Part shown: positions 52,735 to 60,718 of the stretch, piece by piece
Position numbering within the stretch: position 1 is the stretch's first letter
Layout: every line of letters begins with the position of its first letter
Assembly (NCBI GenBank): GCA_023229425.1
Contig: JALNZG010000015.1
Location: forward strand, 1-64,000
DNA length: 64,000 bases
From: Ignavibacteriaceae bacterium
Lineage (GTDB): Bacteria; Bacteroidota; Ignavibacteria; Ignavibacteriales; Ignavibacteriaceae
Reading direction: 5' to 3'
Made by a program: the position numbers and the translations under genes
The notes under the pieces: generated by a model
Seen by the model: only the letters and a program-made list of their open reading frames with translations
The model's database searches: none
What the model was told of the DNA's origin: nothing

Positions 52735-53553
52735 ATGATAATTAAAAACGTAATTTCCGTTATAGAAGAAAAGGTAGGTACTGCACACAGCCCATTAAAA
52801 ATTATTTCTGATGATTTTTGTGAATACTACCTTAAAGCGCCGAAGAATCAAATCCCGGAACTATCCATCATTAAGGAATTTCTAATTTCATTGCTTCTGA
52901 ATCATTGGTCAATAAAAACACCGGAAACAGCCGCGTTAAAACTTGATAGGGGAATTATCAATAAACCTTTATCTCCTTTTCATAATACCAGTGATTTTAG
53001 CCGAACTTGTTTTGGGTCTATAGTCATTCCAACAAACTTTGAATTTAGCCCAATAATAGACCTTATAACTAAACACGATTTCAATCGTTTCTCTAACGCG
53101 GCAGATTTTCTCAAACTTGGCTTGTTTGATATTTGGATTGAAAATGACGACAGAAAACCATCAAATCCTAATCTTTTAGTCAGTGATGATGACAATGGAT
53201 TTGAGTTTTACGCAATAGACCATGCGTTTACTTTTAGCTCAATGGAATTCACCAAATTGAAACCTTCGCTTGATCTTGGTTGTTCTTTTAATGACTCAAT
53301 TTTGTTCACAGATTTTTCTAAATCAGTATTTAAGTATATTTACAGGGGCAATCCAAATTGGTTTGATGAAATAAAAGAGTATTTCTATCTTTCAATTGAG
53401 AATTGTAAATACAATTATCAAACCATCATGGAGAATATTCCGGCAGATTTAGGTTTTGATGACTCAAACCAAACTGCTTTATTTAATTTTTTATTTTCTG
53501 AACCGCGGAACAAAAAAGTATTCAGCGAATTCAGAGGGAGATTTGAGTTATGA
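52735..53553 (+). CDS. HipA-like kinase-domain protein (HipA_2 type), cassette 2
   Basis: A 272-residue paralogue of the 49266 protein with the same layout: lysine in YYLKAP (K34), IKEFLISLLL with E48, catalytic loop FDIWIENDDRKPSNPNLLV (D139, N144, N146) and AIDHAFTF (D162, H163). Overall identity to cassette 1 is low by eye, concentrated in these motifs, although length and gene order match. It overlaps the next gene by four bases (ATGA). Confidence 0.78.
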   Translation: MIIKNVISVIEEKVGTAHSPLKIISDDFCEYYLKAPKNQIPELSIIKEFLISLLLNHWSIKTPETAALKLDRGIINKPLSPFHNTSDFSRTCFGSIVIPTNFEFSPIIDLITKHDFNRFSNAADFLKLGLFDIWIENDDRKPSNPNLLVSDDDNGFEFYAIDHAFTFSSMEFTKLKPSLDLGCSFNDSILFTDFSKSVFKYIYRGNPNWFDEIKEYFYLSIENCKYNYQTIMENIPADLGFDDSNQTALFNFLFSEPRNKKVFSEFRGRFEL

Positions 53554-54407
53554 ATTCATTTTATACACTAATCAAAATATCTACAAACCCTACAGCCGGA
53601 GATCAAATAACGGTAGGTTTGTTGTTAAAGACCGAAAACAGATTTTATCTAAAGTTTTCTGATCGTAGGATTGCTGCGTCCTTGCGTCTTCGTGATGAAG
53701 AGGATAGATTTTTCTCATTCTTTAAGAACCAATTAGAAAATAGAATAGAAGTCTTTAATTCTGAATTAACAAAAAATGGAGCAGAGCTATTTCTCCCCGA
53801 AACATTTTTAACATCTGATTTCTTTTCTCATCTTAAAGTATCATCAAATAATTTAATTCAGTTTTCCGAGCCATCAATTATTTCGGGTGATTTTACTGAA
53901 GAACAATTTAATAAGTTGTATGAAATATTTGTAGAAAAAACAACCGTTGCGATTTCTCACGAAAGAAACCGGGAAGAAAAGCTTTATAAAAATGTTGAAC
54001 AAAAATTAATTCGTAAGGTTGAGAACAAAGTTCATACTAATTATGATATAACACAAAAGATAATCCCTTCTCTTAATTTTTCCTTCAAACTCGATTGTAT
54101 AGGTAGAAACGGTGCAATAATTTCGGCTAAATCTATAGATTTTAATTTTACACCAACGGCCATAGAGCGAAATTTGTTCCGTCATGATATTATTCTTTCT
54201 AAACTTTCCGATTTTTATGGCAACGGTGGCAACAAAGCATTTATAATAGCAGATGAACCTGATGTTAAAAATTCTGAGAACTTTAATATTTGGGAAGCAA
54301 TAAAAAAGAATCAATCTTTTGAAGTGATTAGTTCGGAAAATGCTAACGAAGTTGCAGATTATATTGAACAAAAAAACGCTGGGCATTTCTTACCAATTCT
54401 AGAATAA
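53550..54407 (+). CDS. DUF3037-like protein, cassette 2
   Basis: A 285-residue partner of the kinase-like protein, translationally coupled to it. The start (SFYTLIKISTNPTAGDQITVGLLLKTENRFYLKFS) has the same strand-then-G-L pattern as the 50083 protein. The rest aligns only loosely (EEQFNKLYEIFVEKTTVAI against FNELYLKFVADYYEEGAD; LDCIGRNGAIISAKSIDF against IDFIGGNGTIYAGEIINL). The function is unknown. Confidence 0.65.
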   Translation: MNSFYTLIKISTNPTAGDQITVGLLLKTENRFYLKFSDRRIAASLRLRDEEDRFFSFFKNQLENRIEVFNSELTKNGAELFLPETFLTSDFFSHLKVSSNNLIQFSEPSIISGDFTEEQFNKLYEIFVEKTTVAISHERNREEKLYKNVEQKLIRKVENKVHTNYDITQKIIPSLNFSFKLDCIGRNGAIISAKSIDFNFTPTAIERNLFRHDIILSKLSDFYGNGGNKAFIIADEPDVKNSENFNIWEAIKKNQSFEVISSENANEVADYIEQKNAGHFLPILE

Positions 54408-54414
54408 ACTCTTC

Positions 54415-54428
54415 ACTAGTTTTTAAAC
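54415..54428 (+). repeat. 3' boundary motif of cassette 2
   Basis: actagtttttaaac begins seven bases after the stop, as in cassette 1, and differs from it by one base. Confidence 0.6.
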
Positions 54429-54430
54429 AT

Positions 54431-54569
54431 TAGATATAAAGACAAATGTATTGAGCAGCATGTTCCATTCTTTTTCAAACAATGGGGCGGTGTACAGAAA
54501 AAGAAAGCGGGAAGATTACTTCAAGGGAAAACATGGAGTCAAATGCCGGTGTACAGAAAAGCCGGTTGA
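54431..54569 (+). pseudogene. 3' remnant of a second DUF5131 gene
   Basis: About 139 bases match the end of the intact DUF5131 gene (51664-51802), with about 12 substitutions and one single-base gap by hand alignment. The frame is open through KDKCIEQHVPFFFKQWGG to a TGA stop. The first 195 or so codons are missing. It follows the 3' boundary motif of cassette 2 directly. Confidence 0.85.
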
Positions 54570-54628
54570 AGAAAATTAATTTTTCATTAATGGCTTTGAG
54601 AATCTTCGCGTGTTAAAGTACAGTAAAT

Positions 54629-55417
54629 TTAATGTATAACCGTAACATCGCCGTAATTAATTACTTTAATTCCTTTTTCTGTTCTAAGGAGGAGTTGGCC
54701 GGTCTCGTCAATATCATCAAAAACACCGTTTTTTAGTTTTCCATCTTGATTAAGACAAATCCTCTCGCCGATCATATCGCACTTATCCCGCCAGCTTTGT
54801 AGTACTGCCTGCGGTTTGTATTTCACTTTTTGCAAAAGCTCTTCAAAATTATTTAGAAATTCTGCTAAAATTTTTTCTCTTGCAATTTCCTGGTTTAACT
54901 CAAGTTTTAGAGAGGTCGGAGGATAATTAAATTCTCCGTGGAATTCAGTTTGGTTCACATTTAATCCGATGCCGATAACTGCTTTTTTTATATTCGCGCC
55001 TAAAGAAACAGCCTCAATAAGAATACCGGCTGCTTTTTTCCTTTTGATCAGAACATCATTCGGCCATTTAACTTCAACTTGTAATTGAAAAAGATTTTCA
55101 ATCGTTGAGGCAAGAACTTGGGCAGTTCCCAAATTCAAAATGTTAAGTTTATCTTTTAAGTGTTTATCTATATTAAGTAAGATAGAAAAAGTAAGATTTT
55201 GGCCCTTTGCGCTCTCCCAGGTATTATTAAATCTTCCTTTCCCTGCGTTTTGCTTCTCGGCAAAAACAACCGTACCGTTTTGATTTTTACTTGTCTTGTC
55301 CTTTAAAATAGCGTTGGTAGAATCAATTTCAGCAAAATAAAGAAAATTTCTTCCTATTGATTCGGTTTCTAATTTAATATCGAATTGATCAAAGTTAAAA
55401 TTTGGTTGTGGTTCCAT
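54629..55417 (-). CDS. birA: Biotin-[acetyl-CoA-carboxylase] ligase, monofunctional BirA
   Basis: A 262-residue enzyme that attaches biotin to carrier proteins. It shows FAEIDSTNAILKD, the biotinyl-AMP loop KQNAGKGRFNNTW, KWPNDVLIKRKKAAGILIE and GIGLNVNQ, and a short C-terminal domain. There is no N-terminal helix-turn-helix, so it is not a repressor. Its targets should include the acetyl-CoA and methylcrotonyl-CoA carboxylases. Confidence 0.93.
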   Translation of the reverse strand: MEPQPNFNFDQFDIKLETESIGRNFLYFAEIDSTNAILKDKTSKNQNGTVVFAEKQNAGKGRFNNTWESAKGQNLTFSILLNIDKHLKDKLNILNLGTAQVLASTIENLFQLQVEVKWPNDVLIKRKKAAGILIEAVSLGANIKKAVIGIGLNVNQTEFHGEFNYPPTSLKLELNQEIAREKILAEFLNNFEELLQKVKYKPQAVLQSWRDKCDMIGERICLNQDGKLKNGVFDDIDETGQLLLRTEKGIKVINYGDVTVIH

Positions 55418-55576
55418 TTTAATCGCTTAGTTATGAAAAAATGACTGATAGTATGACAAATACATCACTTATTTGTTTAAACTGTCAAAAGTACTGACAA
55501 TAGTTCACACATGAAAAATTTATCTATTTTAGTTGTAACCTATTATAATATAATAATATACGTTGGGAAAAGATAT

Positions 55577-55593
55577 TTGGCACAATGGTTGTT
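55577..55593 (+). promoter_or_regulatory. Candidate sigma-54 promoter upstream of hsp20
   Basis: ttggcac, five bases, then ttgtt closely matches the -24/-12 consensus (tggcac-N5-ttgcw), with one change at the -12 element. It is about 120 bases before the hsp20 start. The window also encodes an NtrC-family activator, so sigma-54 is used in this organism. Confidence 0.45.
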
Positions 55594-55596
55594 ATA

Positions 55597-55638
55597 AAAA
55601 GTTAAAAGTAATAAGTTGAAAGTCACAAGTTTAAGACG
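55597..55638. repeat. Degenerate heptamer array (aaaagtt-like)
   Basis: Reads aaaagtt, aaaagta, ataagtt, gaaagtc, acaagtt, taagacg. It lies between the candidate sigma-54 promoter and hsp20. Confidence 0.7.
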
Positions 55639-55714
55639 GTTTGAAATTAGTTATGTCTTAATTCTTTAAATCCTTTCTACTTTTCACTTTCGCTTAAAAA
55701 AAAGGAGACATAAA

Positions 55715-56158
55715 ATGACACTTATAAAATTTGAACCTTTCAGAGATTTAGATTTATTGAACACCAATATAAGAAGATTTTTCGATGATTTCCCGACATC
55801 TAGCCAAGAATTTAGTTCTACATATCATCCTAAAATTGATATTTATGAAGATGATAAAAAGATCCACTTCGAAGTTGAAGTTCCGGGAATGAGCAAGAAA
55901 GACCTTAATATTTCGGTTCATGAAAATATTTTAGCAGTTACCGGAGAGAAGAAAAAATCTGACGAAGTCGGAGAAGAAAAAGGAAAAAATTTCTTTAGAT
56001 CGGAAAGAACTTACGGTTCATTCACCAGAAGTTTCACCTTGCCGGATGATGTAAACGTCGAAAAGATAGACGCGAAATTCACAGACGGTATCTTGAAAAT
56101 AGAAATTGAAAAAGCAATTCCGAAAAAACCGGAAGAACGGATTATTTCAATCAATTAA
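55715..56158 (+). CDS. Hsp20/alpha-crystallin small heat-shock protein
   Basis: A 147-residue chaperone. The alpha-crystallin domain runs from about residue 40 (HPKIDIYEDDKKIHFEVEVPGM) to the strand KIDAKFTDGILKIEIEKA, with the conserved RSERTYGSFTRSFTLPDDV. The C-terminal I-x-I-type tail (RIISIN) is present. A strong ribosome site (aaaggag) precedes the ATG. A terminator hairpin follows directly, ahead of dnaK. Confidence 0.94.
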   Translation: MTLIKFEPFRDLDLLNTNIRRFFDDFPTSSQEFSSTYHPKIDIYEDDKKIHFEVEVPGMSKKDLNISVHENILAVTGEKKKSDEVGEEKGKNFFRSERTYGSFTRSFTLPDDVNVEKIDAKFTDGILKIEIEKAIPKKPEERIISIN

Positions 56159-56161
56159 TTA

Positions 56162-56191
56162 TAAGGGAAAGAAAATCTTTCCCTTACTTTT
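56162..56191 (+). terminator. Hairpin terminator or attenuator between hsp20 and dnaK
   Basis: A perfect 11-base stem (taagggaaaga with tctttccctta) around a three-base loop is followed by ctttta. It begins three bases after the hsp20 stop. dnaK starts 20 bases further on, so dnaK depends on read-through or on a promoter inside hsp20. Confidence 0.75.
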
Positions 56192-56211
56192 ATTAAAATT
56201 TAGGAGAAAAA

Positions 56212-58167
56212 ATGAGCAAAATAATTGGGATCGATTTGGGAACAACAAATTCGTGCGTGTCCGTAATGGAAGGTAATGATCCGGTTGTAATTCCGAATTC
56301 TGAAGGCGGGAGAACCACTCCTTCGGTAGTTGCATTTTCAAAAAATGGAGAACGATTAGTTGGTCAGCCTGCAAAACGCCAGGCAATTACAAATTCAAAA
56401 CAGACTATTTTTTCAATTAAACGATTTATGGGAAGAAATGTTAATGAAGTTACAGAGGAAATGAAAAAAGTTCCCTATCAAGTTTTGAGCGGTGAAAACG
56501 GTTCTGCGCGTGTAAAAATTAATGATAATCTTTATTCACCTCCGGAAATTTCCGCGATGGTTCTTCAGAAAATGAAGAAGACAGCGGAAGAATATCTTGG
56601 GCAGGAGGTTACCGAAGCCGTTATTACGGTTCCTGCATATTTTAATGATTCGCAACGTCAGGCAACTAAAGATGCCGGTGAAATTGCCGGTTTAAAAGTT
56701 AGAAGAATTATCAATGAACCGACTGCAGCCGCATTAGCGTACGGATTAGATAAAAAACATAAAGAACAACTTGTGGCTGTTTATGATTTAGGCGGCGGAA
56801 CGTTTGATATTTCGATTCTTCAAATTGGCGAAGGAGTATTTGAAGTTAAATCATCAAATGGAGATGGACATCTTGGCGGCGATGATTTTGACCAGCGCTT
56901 AATTGATTATCTCGCTGATGAATTTAAAAAACAGGAAGGACTTGATCTTCGTAATGATCCAATGGCTTTGCAACGCTTGAAAGAAGCAGCAGAAAAAGCA
57001 AAAATTGAACTTTCATCATCGGCACAAACGGATGTAAATCTGCCGTTTATTACTGCAACTCAAGACGGACCTAAACATTTAAATATTCCAATTACACGAG
57101 CCAAGTTTGAACAGTTAGTCGATGATTTAATTGAAAGAACAAAAACTCCATGTGAAAAAGCGATTAAGGATGCAGGAGTTTCTGCTTCGCAAATTGATGA
57201 AGTTATTTTAGTTGGCGGTTCATCAAGAATTCCAAAAGTTCAAGAATTAGTAAAAAATCTTTTTGGGAAAGAACCGCATAAAGGTGTTAATCCTGATGAA
57301 GTTGTTGCGATTGGAGCTGCAATTCAAGGTGCAGTCTTATCCGGCGAGGTAAAAGATGTATTGTTGCTTGATGTTACACCACTTTCCTTAGGAATTGAAA
57401 CGCTTGGCGGAGTTATGACAACGTTAATTCAGGCGAACACAACCATTCCAACCAAGAAGAGCGAAGTATTTTCAACAGCAAGTGATAATCAGCCTTCGGT
57501 TGAAATTCATATTCTTCAAGGTGAAAGACCCATGGCTTCAGATAATAGAACTCTCGGTAGATTTCATTTAGATGGAATTCCGCCTGCGCAAAGAGGAATA
57601 CCTCAGGTTGAAGTTTCTTTCGATATTGATGCGAATGGAATTCTTCATGTTGCCGCTAAAGATAAAGCGACAAACAAAGAGCAAAGCATAAAGATCACTT
57701 CTTCAAGCGGTCTAAGCAAAGATGAAGTTGAAAAAATGAGACGCGATGCACATGAACATGCGGCTGAAGATAAAAAGAAAAAAGAAACGATTGAAATAAA
57801 GAATCAGGCTGATAGTTTAGTCTTCCAGACCAAGAAGCAAATCGAGGAATTGAAAGAGAAGTTAACCCCTGATGCAAAAGAAAAACTTGAATCTGAAATT
57901 AAAAAAGTTGAAGATGCTCTTGTTACCAACAATTCTGATACGATCAAAGCTGCCACTGAAGCATTGAATAAAGTATGGAATGAAATTGCTTCTACTCTTT
58001 ATTCACAAGCTAATGCCGGACAGCAACAACCGGATGGTGGTTTTAATCCGCAGGATTTTGCCAACATGGGCGGACAACCGAATGAACCTCAGCAAGAACA
58101 AAAGAAAGATGAGAAAGAAGTTCAAGATGCTTCATATGAAGAAGTTGATGATAAGGACAAGAAGTAA
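56212..58167 (+). CDS. dnaK: Chaperone DnaK
   Basis: A 651-residue Hsp70. The ATPase domain begins IIGIDLGTTNSCVSV, with VYDLGGGTFDISIL and ILVGGSSRIPKVQELV. The substrate domain includes LLLDVTPLSLGIETLGGVMT and the lid is helical. The acidic C-terminal tail is EEVDDKDKK. A ribosome site (aggag) precedes the ATG. grpE and dnaJ are not in the window. Confidence 0.98.
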   Translation: MSKIIGIDLGTTNSCVSVMEGNDPVVIPNSEGGRTTPSVVAFSKNGERLVGQPAKRQAITNSKQTIFSIKRFMGRNVNEVTEEMKKVPYQVLSGENGSARVKINDNLYSPPEISAMVLQKMKKTAEEYLGQEVTEAVITVPAYFNDSQRQATKDAGEIAGLKVRRIINEPTAAALAYGLDKKHKEQLVAVYDLGGGTFDISILQIGEGVFEVKSSNGDGHLGGDDFDQRLIDYLADEFKKQEGLDLRNDPMALQRLKEAAEKAKIELSSSAQTDVNLPFITATQDGPKHLNIPITRAKFEQLVDDLIERTKTPCEKAIKDAGVSASQIDEVILVGGSSRIPKVQELVKNLFGKEPHKGVNPDEVVAIGAAIQGAVLSGEVKDVLLLDVTPLSLGIETLGGVMTTLIQANTTIPTKKSEVFSTASDNQPSVEIHILQGERPMASDNRTLGRFHLDGIPPAQRGIPQVEVSFDIDANGILHVAAKDKATNKEQSIKITSSSGLSKDEVEKMRRDAHEHAAEDKKKKETIEIKNQADSLVFQTKKQIEELKEKLTPDAKEKLESEIKKVEDALVTNNSDTIKAATEALNKVWNEIASTLYSQANAGQQQPDGGFNPQDFANMGGQPNEPQQEQKKDEKEVQDASYEEVDDKDKK

Positions 58168-58172
58168 GTTAA

Positions 58173-58213
58173 AAAAATGTTTGACGGATAATGTTTGATG
58201 GATGATGTAAATT
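58173..58213. repeat. Degenerate heptamer array (tttgatg-like)
   Basis: Reads aaaaatg, tttgacg, gataatg, tttgatg, gatgatg between the dnaK stop and the Hsp20-like remnant. Confidence 0.6.
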
Positions 58214-58317
58214 CAATAGATGTTGATAAAATCGTTGCAAAATATTCTAACGGTCAATTGATTATCAATTTAGCGAAACATGAATTTGCCAAACCACGAA
58301 CGATAGAGATCAAATAA
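58198..58317 (+). pseudogene. C-terminal remnant of a second Hsp20 gene
   Basis: A 39-residue frame (VDVDKIVAKYSNGQLIINLAK then EFAKPRTIEIK) matches the last strands and the I-x-I tail of small heat-shock proteins. The alpha-crystallin domain that should precede it is missing and replaced by a heptamer array. It ends shortly before a terminator. Translation as a micro-protein is possible but there is no ribosome site. Confidence 0.65.
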
Positions 58318-58336
58318 AAACCGAAATCAATCCTAA

Positions 58337-58363
58337 AAAAACCTCGCTTCTGCGGGGTTTTTT
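58337..58363 (+). terminator. Intrinsic terminator after dnaK
   Basis: aacctcgc pairs with gcggggtt (one wobble) around a four-base loop and is followed by tttttta. This is a classical rho-independent terminator. Confidence 0.85.
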
Positions 58364-58393
58364 ATATCCGTCCAATAATTTCACCGTAAATTA

Positions 58394-58427
58394 TTTTTCA
58401 AAAGAAGGGTAATTTTCATTATATTTG
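58394..58427 (+). promoter_or_regulatory. Candidate Bacteroidota-type promoter of the uvrD-like gene
   Basis: tatatttg at 58420-58427 matches the -7 element TAnnTTTG of Bacteroidota; a T-rich -33-like element (tttttc) lies about 20 bases upstream. The helicase ATG is 24 bases further downstream. Confidence 0.3.
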
Positions 58428-58450
58428 CAAGTCAAAATTGAAAAGGGTTT

Positions 58451-60637
58451 ATGGTAAGCTTAAAATCTCTGAATTCGGAACAAAAAAAGGCTGTTGAATA
58501 TGACGGCGGATCATCATTAATTGTAGCGGGGGCAGGCTCGGGTAAGACCCGCGTTCTCACATATAAGATCGCTTATTTAATTGATAAAGGATACGAACCG
58601 GAATCTATTCTTGCGCTTACTTTTACTAATAAAGCTGCAAGTGAAATGAAAGAACGTATCAAAGAATTGATCGGGACAAAAGCACAATATTTATGGATGG
58701 GGACATTCCATTCCCTTTTTGCAAAAATTTTACGCATCGAATCCGATGCACTCGACTACTCAGTTAATTTTTCCATATATGACACTGAAGATTCCTTGTC
58801 GCTTGTGCAAAACACCATGAGCGAAATGAACATTTCTACAGATACGGTAAATCCCAACGCAGTTCGTCATCGCATAAGTTTTCTAAAAAACCACATGATA
58901 ACTCCCGCAGAGTTCAGAAAAAAAATGATGACTTCTTTTATTGATGAAAAAATTGCCGATGTATATGAACAATATCAAAAGAGAATTCAAGAACATAACG
59001 CTATGGACTTTGATGATCTCTTATTAAAACCTATAGAACTTTTTTTAAAGAACCCGAAAATTCACCAAAAATATAAAAAGAAATTTCAGTACATATTAGT
59101 TGATGAATTTCAAGATACCAATAAAGCGCAGTACGAATTGCTAAAGATGTTGGTGAACAAAGAAGAAAAAATTTGTGTCGTCGGAGATGATGCACAAAGT
59201 ATCTATAGCTGGCGCGGTGCTGATCTTACCAACATGCTGAATTATGAAAAAGATTATCATAAAGCTAAAGTTTTTCGTCTTGAACAAAACTACCGTTCAA
59301 CTAAAACTATTCTTGCCGCTGCCGATAGCGTTATAAAAAATAATAAAGATCAAATTAAAAAAACGCTTTGGACCGATAATCAAGAAGGCGAATTAGTCGG
59401 ATTGATAAAATGTTCAGACGAAAAAGATGAAGCATACCATATTACGAGAATTATTAAAGACGAAATTCATAATTACAAGCGAAGTATGAATGACTTTGCC
59501 GTCCTCTATCGAACTAATGCACAGTCTCGCGTATTGGAGGATGTTTTCCGCCGTGAGAAAATTCCATATTTAATTATTGGTGGAGTTGAGTTTTATAAAC
59601 GTAAAGAAGTTAAAGATATTGTCGCTTATTTGCGAGTAGTTGCAAACCAAAATGATGAAGAAAGTCTTCTTCGCATTATGAATTTTCCCCAGCGCGGAAT
59701 TGGGTTGACCACTATTAAAAGAATGACCGCTTTTGCACGAAGACACGATATTTCTTTATTCGATACCATGCAAAGAGTTTTTGAAGTCATTGATATAAAA
59801 GAGCGAATCCAAAAAAATGTAAAAGGTTTTAGGATCCTTTTAGATAAATATATTAGTCTCAGCGACCGTCTTTCCGTTGGTGAATTAACCAGGTCTTTGA
59901 TTGATGAACTTGGCGTTGTAAAATTATTTAAAGAAGAAAGTTCATACGAATCGTTAATGCGTTTGGATAACGTACAAGAACTTCTCTCGGCAATTACTGA
60001 TTATTCTGCTGAACATCCTAACGTAAAAATAAATGATTATTTGCAGGATGTTTCTCTTGCATCGGATTTAGATTTATTGGATGAGGCAAAACAGCACGTT
60101 AATTTGATGACTGTACACAGCGCTAAAGGTTTGGAATTCCCGATAGTATTTATTTCCGGCTGTGAGGAGGACATTTTCCCCTTGTCAAACCGCTTTAGCA
60201 CCGATGCTTCGATGGATGAAGAAAGAAGATTATTCTATGTTGCACTGACAAGAGCCGAAGAAAAAGTTTTTGTTTCGCATGCAAGATCGCGTTATAGATT
60301 CGGTGAAGTTGCTTATCAAAACAGATCGCGTTTTATTGACGAGGTCAGCTCAGATACAATTTCCGAAGTGACGAGCGGTTCCGGAAGAAAAGCAAATAGG
60401 AAATCTAAAAAAGAGATCTATTACGAATATTTTGAAAATGTTGATTATGCTGATTTCACTCAAGATAAATCTAACCATATAAAAGTAGGCAGCAGAGTAA
60501 TGCACGATAAATTTGGTTTGGGCAAAGTGCTTCAAGTTATCGGTGCCGGTGACACACAAAAAGTCAGCGTTGCCTTCGAAGGGAATAATCTCAAACAATT
60601 AATGTTAAAATTTGCAAAATTAAAAATATTAAATTGA
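58451..60637 (+). CDS. UvrD/PcrA-family DNA helicase
   Basis: A 728-residue superfamily 1A helicase. Motif Ia and Walker A are in LIVAGAGSGKTRVLTYK, then LTFTNKAASEMKERI, motif II VDEFQDTN, motif III GDDAQSIYSWRGA, motif IV RLEQNYRS, motif V TVHSAKGLEF and motif VI VALTRAEEKVF. The C-terminal Tudor-like domain (VGSRVMHDKFGLGKVLQVIG) is typical of PcrA/UvrD. It acts in nucleotide-excision and mismatch repair and in removing RecA. A ribosome site (aaaaggg) precedes the ATG. Confidence 0.95.
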   Translation: MVSLKSLNSEQKKAVEYDGGSSLIVAGAGSGKTRVLTYKIAYLIDKGYEPESILALTFTNKAASEMKERIKELIGTKAQYLWMGTFHSLFAKILRIESDALDYSVNFSIYDTEDSLSLVQNTMSEMNISTDTVNPNAVRHRISFLKNHMITPAEFRKKMMTSFIDEKIADVYEQYQKRIQEHNAMDFDDLLLKPIELFLKNPKIHQKYKKKFQYILVDEFQDTNKAQYELLKMLVNKEEKICVVGDDAQSIYSWRGADLTNMLNYEKDYHKAKVFRLEQNYRSTKTILAAADSVIKNNKDQIKKTLWTDNQEGELVGLIKCSDEKDEAYHITRIIKDEIHNYKRSMNDFAVLYRTNAQSRVLEDVFRREKIPYLIIGGVEFYKRKEVKDIVAYLRVVANQNDEESLLRIMNFPQRGIGLTTIKRMTAFARRHDISLFDTMQRVFEVIDIKERIQKNVKGFRILLDKYISLSDRLSVGELTRSLIDELGVVKLFKEESSYESLMRLDNVQELLSAITDYSAEHPNVKINDYLQDVSLASDLDLLDEAKQHVNLMTVHSAKGLEFPIVFISGCEEDIFPLSNRFSTDASMDEERRLFYVALTRAEEKVFVSHARSRYRFGEVAYQNRSRFIDEVSSDTISEVTSGSGRKANRKSKKEIYYEYFENVDYADFTQDKSNHIKVGSRVMHDKFGLGKVLQVIGAGDTQKVSVAFEGNNLKQLMLKFAKLKILN

Positions 60638-60652
60638 CTTTAGTATTGAAGG

Positions 60653-60701
60653 GTATTAGTCAATTGCCAATGACTAATGGCCAATAACCAATAATCAATA
60701 A
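60653..60701. repeat. Degenerate heptamer array (ccaataa-like)
   Basis: Reads tattagt, tcaattg, ccaatga, ctaatgg, ccaataa, ccaataa, tcaataa, in strict register, between the helicase and phosphofructokinase genes. Confidence 0.75.
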
Positions 60702-60718
60702 AAATCGGAGTTAGTAAA

